A stretch of DNA of 25,922 bases from an uncultured Clostridia bacterium (lineage in GTDB: Bacteria; Bacillota; Clostridia; Christensenellales; UBA1242): NCBI GenBank assembly GCA_946612575.1, contig CAMOEU010000001.1:1-25922 (forward strand), given 5' to 3'. The translations under genes were made by a program, and so were the position numbers. Positions 1 to 6,201 of this stretch are shown here, piece after piece (positions within the stretch are counted from its first letter, which is position 1; every line of letters begins with the position of its first letter). The notes under the pieces are model-generated. The model saw nothing but the letters and a program-made list of their open reading frames with translations, made no database searches and had not been told where the DNA came from.

Positions 1-1094
1 AAAAGAAGAAGAAAAAGACCACCTGGATTTTTTTGCTTATCAATTTGGTTATTGTCGCAGCAATTTTTATTTATAACTTCGCATTTAAAGAAACAAAACC
101 AATTTCGGAGCTGATTGCTGAAAAACCTTTTTATAGATTTTTCTTTATTGCTCTTGCCGTTGTTGGAGTGTTTTATATCATTTCAGGCATTGGATATTCT
201 ATCTTGCTCAAACAAACGACAGGAAAGTTTAAATTTTGGCTCGGACTTCAGCTTGCAATTATTGGAAAATACTGGGACAACATAACACCTTTTGGTTCAG
301 GCGGGCAATTTGCACAAATTGCACATGGTTCTAAAAAAGGCATTTCGGGCGACACAACAACAGGTGTTGTTGTTGGCAAATATATGCTTGGAATGCTTTC
401 CTTTGTGTTTTTGGGAATAATATCTTTGTTTATTCCAATTGACACTTTCACAACGGGGACAATCATCAAGATTTTGGCTATTGTTGGTGTTGTGGTGAAT
501 CTTCTTATAACACTTTTTATATGGATTGTTTCCACAAACAGAAAGTTGTGTTCGATTATAGTGATTGGCGGGCTCAAACTTCTACACAAAATGCATATAG
601 TCAAAAATTTCAACCGATCTCTCTATAAATCAATGAGATTTATCAAACAATATCAAAAGGCTTTCAAGATTTTCATTAAAAAACCTTGGGTTGTTATAAC
701 TGAAGTTTTGATAACATTTATCGAATCAGTTTTGATGGCACTTATTTCCTATCTTGTTTATCTTGCATTCAATTTCCCAACAGTAAATGTCAGCCCAATC
801 ACAATCTTTGCAATGTCATTCTTGTGCTCTTTTGCGACATCCTATATTCCAATTCCAGGCGGAAGTGGTATGGCAGAAATTTCGTTTGCGGCTTTGTTCT
901 CGAAGTTGTTTAGTGAAAACATCACATTCTGGGCACTTATGTCTTGGAGAGTGTTCACATTCTACATTTTGATTTTGATAGGATTTTTGTATACGATTTT
1001 GGATCCAAGCTTTGCAAAAGCAAATCAAAAAATTCAATATTCAATTCAGCAGAGAAGACTCAAGCGAGAAAACGGAAAAAAGAAAACGGACTAG
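1..1094 (+). CDS. Flippase-like / lysylphosphatidylglycerol synthase TM-domain family protein, 5' truncated
   Basis: The frame is open to the first base of the window (codons in frame from position 3, reading KKKKKTTWIF), so the gene starts upstream and only its C-terminal part, about 364 residues, is present. The TTG at 33 is not a convincing start because it has no ribosome binding site. The protein is a polytopic membrane protein with about 8 hydrophobic segments. Near 849-880 it carries the P-x-P-G-G-x-G-x-x-E signature (PIPGGSGMAE) typical of the UPF0104/YbhN/AglD and MprF flippase-domain family. Family members are integral membrane proteins linked to lipid or lipid-linked sugar translocation; the substrate cannot be read from the sequence. 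It ends in a basic cytosolic tail (RRLKRENGKKKTD), and its stop codon lies inside a terminator hairpin. Confidence 0.85.
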   Translation, partial: KKKKKTTWIFLLINLVIVAAIFIYNFAFKETKPISELIAEKPFYRFFFIALAVVGVFYIISGIGYSILLKQTTGKFKFWLGLQLAIIGKYWDNITPFGSGGQFAQIAHGSKKGISGDTTTGVVVGKYMLGMLSFVFLGIISLFIPIDTFTTGTIIKILAIVGVVVNLLITLFIWIVSTNRKLCSIIVIGGLKLLHKMHIVKNFNRSLYKSMRFIKQYQKAFKIFIKKPWVVITEVLITFIESVLMALISYLVYLAFNFPTVNVSPITIFAMSFLCSFATSYIPIPGGSGMAEISFAALFSKLFSENITFWALMSWRVFTFYILILIGFLYTILDPSFAKANQKIQYSIQQRRLKRENGKKKTD

Positions 1095-1112
1095 AAAGTC
1101 CGTTTTTATTTT
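1083..1112 (+). terminator. Rho-independent terminator of the flippase-like gene
   Basis: A perfect 10-bp stem, AAAACGGACT (1083-1092) with AGTCCGTTTT (1097-1106), closes an AGAA loop and runs into a T-rich tract. The stop codon TAG at 1092-1094 sits inside the hairpin. Confidence 0.9.
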
Positions 1113-1113
1113 T

Positions 1114-1190
1114 TGGTGGAGATAGACGGATTCGAACCGTCGACCCCCTGCTTGCAAGGCAGGTGCTCTAGCCAACTGAGCCATACCCCC
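1114..1190 (-). tRNA. tRNA-Ala (anticodon TGC), CCA encoded
   Basis: The reverse complement starts GGGGGTATGGCTCAG and ends in a TTCGAAT T-loop, acceptor strand TATCTCC and ACCA. The anticodon arm is CCTGC-CTTGCAA-GCAGG, giving anticodon TGC. The acceptor stem has a G3:U70 wobble pair, the known identity element for alanyl-tRNA synthetase. The 3' CCA is genome-encoded. Confidence 0.97.
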
Positions 1191-1202
1191 ATATGCCTTT
1201 AA

Positions 1203-1231
1203 AATATATCATATTTATTTTTGAATGTCAA
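1203..1231 (-). promoter_or_regulatory. Sigma-A-type promoter for tRNA-Ala
   Basis: On the minus strand there is a perfect -35 TTGACA (complement of 1226-1231), a 17-bp spacer and -10 TATATT (complement of 1203-1208), ending 12 bp before the tRNA 5' end. Confidence 0.85.
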
Positions 1232-1256
1232 CAAAATTTCCAAAAAATCTTCAGTT

Positions 1257-1289
1257 AAATAAAAAAAGTTTGCAAAAATGCAAACTTTT
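1257..1289 (-). terminator. Rho-independent terminator of the PH-domain gene
   Basis: A 10-bp perfect stem (AAAAGTTTGC 1264-1273 with GCAAACTTTT 1280-1289) has a 6-nt loop. On the minus strand it is followed by a T-rich run, and it lies 15 bp past the stop codon of the minus-strand gene ending at 1304. The T-rich flank on the other side could also allow plus-strand termination. Confidence 0.88.
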
Positions 1290-1303
1290 GTTTTTTACAA
1301 AAA

Positions 1304-1693
1304 TTAGTTATGACCGTGGAATTCTGTGACTCTAACTCCGTGAACGGTCTTTTCTCTTTCAACGAGATCGGCAATCATATCTCTCACTTGATATGGGTTT
1401 TTGACATTTTTAAGAACAAGAGTTGGTTTTGATTCATCACTGCTCTTAAGGACAACTGTTCCGGTGTTAAACATTTTTCCAGCAAGCCCTTGATGGAAAC
1501 TTATATCGCAGATTCTGTAAAGGTTTACTTCTTCGATTTCAGAATAAGTTAGACCTGTTTCTACAAACATTTTTACCCAAGTTGGGTCTTCAATAAGATA
1601 ATATCTTGTGAATGACAAAGGCATTCCCATAAATCTTTTTCTGTCGTGCCACAAGCATTTTGCTGTTTTGCCAAATTTTCGTTGAATATTCAT
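1304..1693 (-). CDS. Bacterial PH-domain (bPH_2/DUF304-like) protein, 129 aa
   Basis: This is a small soluble protein. The pattern RYYLIEDPTWVKMFVETG, then EVNLYRICDI, GTVVLKSSDE, LVLKNVKNP and V-x-x-M-I matches the bacterial PH domain family (YdbS/YdbT-like): a two-sheet beta barrel closed by a C-terminal helix (about residues 100-113). Unlike many family members it has no TM segments, so it would be cytosolic. Family function is poorly known, with structural or protein-binding roles. The start is supported by AAGGAG five bases before the ATG. It has its own promoter and terminator, so it is monocistronic. The C-terminus is His-rich (TEFHGHN), of unclear meaning. Confidence 0.8.
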   Translation of the reverse strand: MNIQRKFGKTAKCLWHDRKRFMGMPLSFTRYYLIEDPTWVKMFVETGLTYSEIEEVNLYRICDISFHQGLAGKMFNTGTVVLKSSDESKPTLVLKNVKNPYQVRDMIADLVEREKTVHGVRVTEFHGHN

Positions 1694-1715
1694 AAAAACT
1701 CCTTAATATGAAATT

Positions 1716-1744
1716 ATTTTACAATAAAAAGCACAAAAAGTAAA
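1716..1744 (-). promoter_or_regulatory. Promoter of the PH-domain gene
   Basis: Minus strand: -35 TTTACT (complement of 1739-1744), 17-bp spacer, -10 TAAAAT (complement of 1716-1721). It lies just upstream of the AAGGAG and ATG. Confidence 0.65.
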
Positions 1745-1753
1745 TAAAAAAAT

Positions 1754-1784
1754 AAAAAAACCTTACTCAGAGCAAGGTTTTTTT
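1754..1784 (-). terminator. Terminator of the Cys-rich protein gene
   Basis: The stem AAAAAAACCTT (1754-1764) pairs with AAGGTTTTTTT (1774-1784), with a small partly paired loop. It lies 7 bp downstream of the stop codon of the minus-strand gene ending at 1791. The A/T-rich arms make it potentially bidirectional. Confidence 0.85.
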
Positions 1785-1790
1785 GAGTTT

Positions 1791-1991
1791 TTAATAACTT
1801 TTTCCACATCCACAGTTTGAAAGGATGAGCAAAAGTAAGATTGTGTTGCAGTCAATATTTATTCCGCCTTTAAACATTCCGCCGCAATTTTGCATAAGCA
1901 AAAGCAAGAAAATGATTGAGCAACAATCAAATCCTGTGTTGCAAGTGTCTTTTTCAACACCGCCACAGGTTGTGCCTCCGAAAAAGTTCAT
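1791..1991 (-). CDS. Cys-rich small hydrophobic protein (chorion-class high-cysteine type), 66 aa
   Basis: The 66 residues contain 8 Cys arranged in two similar halves. Each half has a hydrophobic I/L-run followed by N-C-G (SIIFLLLLMQNCGG, then TILLLLILSNCGCG). Short proteins with this look are common in Clostridia, where automated annotation often calls them chorion-class high-cysteine proteins. Their function is unknown; a spore or envelope role is often supposed. The start is fixed by a perfect AGGAGG five bases before ATG. The gene is transcribed divergently from the ESCRT-like operon, with 175 bp between the start codons. I could not identify a convincing sigma-A promoter, so control by another sigma factor is possible. 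Confidence 0.7.
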   Translation of the reverse strand: MNFFGGTTCGGVEKDTCNTGFDCCSIIFLLLLMQNCGGMFKGGINIDCNTILLLLILSNCGCGKSY

Positions 1992-2115
1992 TTGTGCCTC
2001 CTAAAATTCTTATGTATATTTTGGAAGATTTTCACTCTTCACATTAACAATGTATTACAAACCTTGAAAAAGTGTGAATATAACCGCAAAAAAGTTTACT
2101 TTGTTTGCCGTTTTT

Positions 2116-2145
2116 TTGACTTTTGAAAAATAATTATGTTAATAT
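2116..2145 (+). promoter_or_regulatory. Promoter of the ESCRT-III/Vps4-like operon
   Basis: -35 TTGACT (2116-2121), 18-bp spacer, extended -10 TGTTAATAT (TG at 2137-2138, hexamer TAATAT 2140-2145). The expected start site near 2152 would leave only a short leader carrying AGGAG (2154-2158) ahead of the GTG at 2167. Confidence 0.7.
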
Positions 2146-2166
2146 TTATATGTAGGAGATTATCTA

Positions 2167-3045
2167 GTGAAGACTAATCAAACAAAAGAACAGAATTTGA
2201 TAACTTTTTCTGGGGACAACAGTCAACTTTTTTGCAGAATAAAAATTGATGACCCTTTTGCAAACAAACTTACCTTGCTTGTTCCAGAAACACATAATGC
2301 AATTTTGATTAAAGATGGTCAAATGCTTCAAACACTCTCTTCTGGGAAATATTTGATTGCAAAGTTTGTGGATGCGAGAGTTGATTTGGATGCGACCTTG
2401 GAAGTTTTGTTTATGTCTAAGACTGCAAAACTCAAACTTCTTTGGGGGACATCTCAAATGTTTCCGCTCAATGATCCATTTTTGGAAGAAAACTACAAAG
2501 TTGGGATGAGTGGCGATTTTGATGTTCAGATTGGTGACCCAAGAAAATGTTATTTATATCTTGTAGGCGCAAACGAAAATCTTACTTCTGACGAACTTCA
2601 AGAAAGGCTTGTTATTACGGTTGTTTCTGTTTTGGAAAATGAAACTGCTGAATATGTGCAAACAAAACAGGTTTCGTTTAACCAACTTACAGTCAAAAAG
2701 AGAGAAATTTCTTCAAAGGTTTTGACAAAGATAAATCAACAACTTATGACAGATTATGGTATTGCAGTGTTTTCGTTTAATATTGCAAACATTGTGATTG
2801 ACCCAGGTGATTATCAAAGAATGATTGCCGCAAAGAAAGGCGAGGCTGTGAAGGTTGAAACAGAACAACCACAAACAAACGAAAAAGGGTTGTTTTGCAG
2901 TGAGTGTGGAAACAAACTCAGCCGTTCGGCAAAATTCTGTGACAATTGTGGTGCAAAAGTTGGAAGTGCAAATGTTTGCAAAAATTGTGGTGTAGAAAAT
3001 TCGGCGACTGCAAAGTTTTGTGAAAATTGCGGAAATAAATTGTAA
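2167..3045 (+). CDS. SPFH-domain protein with two C-terminal zinc ribbons (YdjI/virion-core-protein-like), 292 aa
   Basis: Residues about 10-220 have the pattern of bacterial SPFH proteins of the YdjI type: an early beta-rich part (LLVPETHNAILIKDGQ, GKYLI) followed by an alternating strand and helix part ending in an amphipathic helix and a short strand (MTDYGIAVFSFNIANIVI). The C-terminus holds two double-CxxC zinc ribbons with Cys at 244/247/258/261 and 271/274/285/288. SPFH proteins oligomerise on membranes and organise lipid domains. In Bacillus subtilis YdjI, of the same architecture, is encoded with the ESCRT-III homologue PspA and helps its membrane localisation. A scaffold or recruitment role for the downstream ESCRT-like proteins is inferred. 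It starts at GTG 2167, eight bases after AGGAG. No TM segment is visible. Confidence 0.85.
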   Translation: MKTNQTKEQNLITFSGDNSQLFCRIKIDDPFANKLTLLVPETHNAILIKDGQMLQTLSSGKYLIAKFVDARVDLDATLEVLFMSKTAKLKLLWGTSQMFPLNDPFLEENYKVGMSGDFDVQIGDPRKCYLYLVGANENLTSDELQERLVITVVSVLENETAEYVQTKQVSFNQLTVKKREISSKVLTKINQQLMTDYGIAVFSFNIANIVIDPGDYQRMIAAKKGEAVKVETEQPQTNEKGLFCSECGNKLSRSAKFCDNCGAKVGSANVCKNCGVENSATAKFCENCGNKL

Positions 3046-3056
3046 GGAGAAAAATT

Positions 3057-3461
3057 ATGTGGGTTTTTTATGTTTTGGTTTTGCTTGCGATTTTGGGAAC
3101 AGCATTCTTCTTTATCTGGAGAGAATATCATCCAAGAAAGGAAGATGACACAATCGGAAGCAGAGGAGTGCTTAAAAACAAGAAGTCTATTGAAAATATG
3201 GTTGCAAATGTTGAGAGTATAATTGTTTATGCAAATGGAAACGACACACTCTGCAACAGACTTGTTGATGTTAAGGACAATATAAAGTTTTTCAATCCAA
3301 CAACAAATCAAAAAGCAATTGCAGTTGACACAAAACTTGCAGCAAGACTTGATGACTTGAAAATTGCGGTTGCAAAAGACAACACTCAAGAGACTTGCTT
3401 CAGACTTTTGGAAGAGGTCGAGGCATATATTGTTCAAAGAAAAAAGGAAGAACAAAACTAG
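3057..3461 (+). CDS. Small N-terminally membrane-anchored protein, unknown function, 134 aa
   Basis: Residues 1-21 form one TM helix (MWVFYVLVLLAILGTAFFFI), followed by a basic-acidic stretch (WREYHPRKED). A cytosolic domain of about 100 residues follows and is predicted to be mostly helical (ENMVANVESIIVYANG, then AAARLDDLKIAVAKDN-type helices, then a C-terminal charged helix). Under the positive-inside rule the C-terminal domain is cytosolic, where it could dock the soluble operon partners to the membrane. The start is ATG with AAGGAG six bases upstream and 11 bp after the SPFH stop codon. I do not recognise the family. The operon context suggests a membrane adaptor, which is inference only. 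Confidence 0.8.
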   Translation: MWVFYVLVLLAILGTAFFFIWREYHPRKEDDTIGSRGVLKNKKSIENMVANVESIIVYANGNDTLCNRLVDVKDNIKFFNPTTNQKAIAVDTKLAARLDDLKIAVAKDNTQETCFRLLEEVEAYIVQRKKEEQN

Positions 3462-3821
3462 ATGAAAAGAAGATATGAAGCATCTGATTCGTTAAATGAA
3501 GAAGATAAACTCAGGGTGGAAAAGGAACTTAGACTTGGATATCTAAATCTGGGTGAGTTGTTTTTCGAGCAAGCAAGACTAAACTTCACTCTTGCACTTC
3601 AATATGACAGCAAATGTGCTGATGCTTATTGGGGACTTATGCTTTGCAAGTTTCAAGCAAAGTCAGAAGATTTGCTTTTTGAAAATCCTGTGGTGTATAA
3701 AGATGTTGTGTTGTTGCCAGAATATGAAAAGGCAATGACATTTGCAAGTGAAGAAAAGAGAAAAATTTACGAACAAATTCTTGAAAGAATTTATGCAATA
3801 ATTAAAGGCGAGAGTTGTTAA
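3462..3821 (+). CDS. TPR-type helical protein, 119 aa
   Basis: The ATG follows the TAG of the previous gene directly, with zero spacing, so translational coupling is likely; a weak GGAAG lies upstream. Residues about 20-65 form a TPR-like helix pair (LGYLNLGELFFEQARLNFTL, ALQYDSKCADAYWGLMLCKF). The DAYWGLMLCKF segment and the rest resemble the TPR unit that precedes TIR domains in the zinc-ribbon/TPR/TIR proteins of Bacillota. The same type of unit occurs in the last gene of this operon. It has no TM segment and no zinc ribbon. A role as a protein-binding adaptor is inferred. It could also be a free-standing copy of the TPR module of the 1,277-residue protein. Confidence 0.75.
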   Translation: MKRRYEASDSLNEEDKLRVEKELRLGYLNLGELFFEQARLNFTLALQYDSKCADAYWGLMLCKFQAKSEDLLFENPVVYKDVVLLPEYEKAMTFASEEKRKIYEQILERIYAIIKGESC

Positions 3822-3827
3822 AAGGAG
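3822..3827 (+). promoter_or_regulatory. Ribosome binding site deciding the start of ESCRT-III-like A
   Basis: AAGGAG sits five bases before ATG 3833. It shows that this ATG, not the in-frame TTG at 3815 (which overlaps the previous gene and lacks a site), is the start, so the protein begins MWWPFRRN. Confidence 0.85.
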
Positions 3828-3832
3828 AGCTT

Positions 3833-4447
3833 ATGTGGTGGCCATTTAGAAGAAACAAATTTAAAAAACTCAATCGTGAAGATTTGGTGAACTCAATTTG
3901 CGAACTTGAAAGACAAGAACGAACCGTGGAAGCGGAAGTTTTGCAAAAAATCAAAGAGATTGATGCTTTGATGGAAAAGGGAAAGAAAGAAAAAAGCAAG
4001 GATTTGCAACTTTTCTATGCGAAGAAAATCACAAATCTAAACGAAGAGAAAGAAACAAGTATGCAAAGGGGAATGTATTTGCTCTACAACATTCGCCTTA
4101 TGAACAGGCTTAAGGATGCATATGATAGCAACACATTCTTCAAGACTCAAACAAAAGTGCCATTGTCAGAACTTTTGCAAGATCAAAAAGGACTTGCCAA
4201 GTTTTTGAATAAGGCTCTTGAAACAAGAATTGCAAGTGAAGATGTGCTTACAAATGCAGATGAACTTTTCACAGAAGTTCAGGCAGCTTATGATGTTTCA
4301 CAACCAATTTATGGAGTAGGCAAAACGGAAGAAGATGTGCTTTCAATTTTTGAAAAAGAAGGACAACTTCGTGATGAAGAAGGTTTGGAAGAAGAACAAA
4401 CAAAGGTCGCAACCAAAAAGAAAAAACAAATAATGGAGGAAGAATAA
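3833..4447 (+). CDS. ESCRT-III/Snf7-like protein A, 204 aa
   Basis: ESCRT-III proteins polymerise on membranes into filaments that bend and cut them. This protein has the family layout. It starts with a short Trp-rich basic N-terminus (MWWPFRRNKFKKL) resembling the membrane-inserting start of yeast Snf7 (MWSSLFGW). A long helical hairpin follows at about residues 14-95 (LERQERTVEAEVLQKIKEID, then FYAKKITNLNEEKE). Further helices with a DQKGLAKFLNKAL-type segment come next, and a charged C-terminal tail rich in Glu and Lys ends the protein. Overall charge moves from basic to acidic, as in Snf7 proteins, and the length (about 200) is usual for the family. No clear MIM1 motif is seen at its C-terminus. 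The gene lies 11 bp after the TPR gene and 1 bp before ESCRT-III-like B. The alternative is an unrelated coiled-coil protein of the PspA type. Confidence 0.7.
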   Translation: MWWPFRRNKFKKLNREDLVNSICELERQERTVEAEVLQKIKEIDALMEKGKKEKSKDLQLFYAKKITNLNEEKETSMQRGMYLLYNIRLMNRLKDAYDSNTFFKTQTKVPLSELLQDQKGLAKFLNKALETRIASEDVLTNADELFTEVQAAYDVSQPIYGVGKTEEDVLSIFEKEGQLRDEEGLEEEQTKVATKKKKQIMEEE

Positions 4448-4448
4448 A

Positions 4449-5039
4449 ATGGGACTTTTTAAATCAAAACAACAAAAAGAACTTGAAAAGAAAATGCTTA
4501 TCAAAAGGACAATAAACACAATGAACAAGCAAATCAACCGCTTGGAAGATCAAAAACAAGTGTTTATTGAAGCTGCAAAAAAAGCAAAAGAAAAGGATTT
4601 GGAAGCACAATATAACCTTGCACTCAGTGGTTATAAAATGACTGTCCAACAACAAAGAAGAGCACAAGAAATGCTTTTGAATTTTGAAATCACAGCTCAA
4701 ATGAAAGATGTGACAATGATGACATCAGACTTTCTTCGTGGAATGAGCGAAATCAGCAAGGAAATGACAAAACTTGCTGATGCAAAAGAATTTGCAAAAA
4801 TTCAAGCTCAATTCGAACAAGCTATGGTTGCTGTTGAGACTCAAACAGACCAAATGGACAACTTTATGGAAATGAGCCAAGAGACATTCTATAATGCAGG
4901 TCGTGACAAGTCAGGAAAAATGACTGATGCAGAATTTGAGAAGTTTATTGAAGAGCAGGCTGGACTTGACACTCTTTCTGATGACAAAATCAATAGCGAA
5001 ATTGAAGAACTTAAAAAGAAGATAGAATCTGAAAACTAA
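4449..5039 (+). CDS. ESCRT-III/Snf7-like protein B with MIM1-like C-terminus, 196 aa
   Basis: The layout closely follows eukaryotic CHMP2-type Snf7 proteins. There is a basic start (MGLFKSKQQKELEKKM). A helical hairpin holds INRLEDQKQVFIEAAKKAKE and a second helix from about 50 to 85. Then come Met-rich helices (TMMTSDFLRGMSEISKEMTK), a FEQAMVAVETQTDQMDNFME helix and an acidic C-terminal part. CHMP2 proteins share the hairpin with spaced Leu/Lys, the MxxVTKAMxxM-like segment, the EFEKQSEIMDMKEEMM-like segment and an acidic tail. The last helix, residues 178-189 (DDKINSEIEELK), fits the MIM1 pattern D/E-x-x-L-x-x-R-L-x-x-L-K except that the Arg position is Glu and two Leu are Ile. MIM1 binds the MIT domain of Vps4, and the next gene encodes an MIT-like ATPase. 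It starts 1 bp after the previous stop codon, with GGAGGA upstream. Confidence 0.8.
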   Translation: MGLFKSKQQKELEKKMLIKRTINTMNKQINRLEDQKQVFIEAAKKAKEKDLEAQYNLALSGYKMTVQQQRRAQEMLLNFEITAQMKDVTMMTSDFLRGMSEISKEMTKLADAKEFAKIQAQFEQAMVAVETQTDQMDNFMEMSQETFYNAGRDKSGKMTDAEFEKFIEEQAGLDTLSDDKINSEIEELKKKIESEN

Positions 5040-5053
5040 CAAAAGGGAAGTTT

Positions 5054-6199
5054 ATGGCAGAAAAACCAAGTATTACTGTTTTGTCTGACACATATGACCT
5101 TTATATGAAAAAGGCAAAACAAGCGAAAGAAAATGGAAATCTCTCAATTGCAAAGAGAAATTTTCTTCTTGCCAGCCAAACAATGATGGAAATGGCAAAG
5201 CAAAGTGAAGGCAAGCTTAAAGAAATCAGAATGGACAGGGCAAGAAGGCTTGTCAAACTTACTGAAAACATTGACAAAAAGCCAGAGAAAATTGAAAAGA
5301 AATCTTCTGGAGAGTCAAACGAAGAAGATGATGAAGTAAAAAAATGGCAAACAGCACAAATTCCAAACATAACATTTGCTGATGTTGCTGGGCTTGATGA
5401 TGTCAAAAAATCTATCACAATCAGAATGATAAATCCTGTGAAATATCCAGAAAAATATAAGATGTATGGTAAGAAATCTGGTGGTGGTGTGCTTTTGTAT
5501 GGACCTCCAGGAACAGGAAAAACAATGATTGCAAAAGCTATTGCAAACGAAGTTGGTGCAAAGTTTTATGCTGTCAAGGGCTCAGATATTGTGAGTAAGT
5601 GGGTTGGCGAAAGTGAGAAAAACATAAACTCTTTGTTTGAAGAAGCAAACAAGCAAGATAGAGCCATCATCTTTATTGATGAAATGGACAATTTGCTCGG
5701 GACAAGAGGTGTTGACACTCACAACGACAAAAGAGTAAACGAATTTTTGCAGCAGATTGATGGTTTTGCTGGCAGAAATCAAAACTTGCTTTTGCTTGGA
5801 GCAACAAACAGGCCTTGGGATATTGACAGTGCAGCAACAAGATCTGGAAGATTTTCCGAGAAAATTTATTTGCCACTTCCTGATGCGGCTGCAAGAAAGT
5901 TTATGATAGAAAAAAATATGAAAAATGTGCCTGTCTCAAAAGATTTTGATATTGACAAAATTGTGGAACAGACAGAAGATTATAGCGGAGCTGATATTGA
6001 AGAACTTTGCGATAGAGCAAAGGATGAACCTCTTCTTAAGGCAATCGCGACAGACAGTGTTGTTGATGTGACAAACGAAGATTTTGATAGAGTTTTGGAG
6101 AAAATGCCTCCTTCTGTCACACCAAAAGAAATCGAAAGATTTGAAAAATACAACGAAGAAGTAAACGGACTTATAAAGAAAAACAAAAAACAAGGATAA
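5054..6199 (+). CDS. Vps4/CdvC-like AAA ATPase with N-terminal MIT-like domain, 381 aa
   Basis: Residues about 5-75 form a three-helix bundle of MIT type (LYMKKAKQAKENGNLSIAKR, then two more helices). A charged linker runs to about 100, and an AAA domain of the meiotic clade (Vps4, katanin, spastin) follows. Walker A is GPPGTGKT (150-157) and Walker B IIFIDE (205-210, Asp209/Glu210). Pore loop SKWVGESEK (181-189) is the hallmark of substrate-threading Vps4-type ATPases. Sensor 1 is in GATNRP (249-254), arginine fingers are R263 and R266, and the sensor-2 region contains YSGADIEELC. The C-terminal helix (PPSVTPKEIERFEKY, 352-366) matches that of Vps4. The beta-domain insertion of eukaryotic Vps4 is absent, as in archaeal CdvC. 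Vps4 disassembles ESCRT-III polymers after binding their MIM motifs. Here the two ESCRT-III-like genes lie directly upstream, and the ribosome binding site is AAGGGAAG. Confidence 0.92.
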   Translation: MAEKPSITVLSDTYDLYMKKAKQAKENGNLSIAKRNFLLASQTMMEMAKQSEGKLKEIRMDRARRLVKLTENIDKKPEKIEKKSSGESNEEDDEVKKWQTAQIPNITFADVAGLDDVKKSITIRMINPVKYPEKYKMYGKKSGGGVLLYGPPGTGKTMIAKAIANEVGAKFYAVKGSDIVSKWVGESEKNINSLFEEANKQDRAIIFIDEMDNLLGTRGVDTHNDKRVNEFLQQIDGFAGRNQNLLLLGATNRPWDIDSAATRSGRFSEKIYLPLPDAAARKFMIEKNMKNVPVSKDFDIDKIVEQTEDYSGADIEELCDRAKDEPLLKAIATDSVVDVTNEDFDRVLEKMPPSVTPKEIERFEKYNEEVNGLIKKNKKQG

Positions 6200-6201
6200 A
6201 A

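Noticed and set aside
2038..2078. Inverted repeat TTCACA...TGTGAA upstream of the operon, as a possible operator
   Set aside because: The arms are only 6 bp and about 29 bp apart in very AT-rich DNA, which is expected by chance. It would need conservation in relatives to be credible.
2814..3455. Long minus-strand frame opposite the SPFH and TM-protein genes
   Set aside because: It is a shadow frame antisense to two well-supported genes with zinc-ribbon and TM signatures, and has no start context.
3815..3832. TTG start six codons upstream for ESCRT-III-like A
   Set aside because: It overlaps the end of the TPR gene and has no ribosome binding site, while ATG 3833 has AAGGAG at good spacing.
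5054..6199. Reading the AAA gene as an FtsH or proteasome-type ATPase
   Set aside because: There is no metalloprotease domain or HEXXH. The pore loop SKWVGESEK, the MIT-like N-terminus and the C-terminal PxxVxxxxxxxFExY helix point to the Vps4/katanin group.
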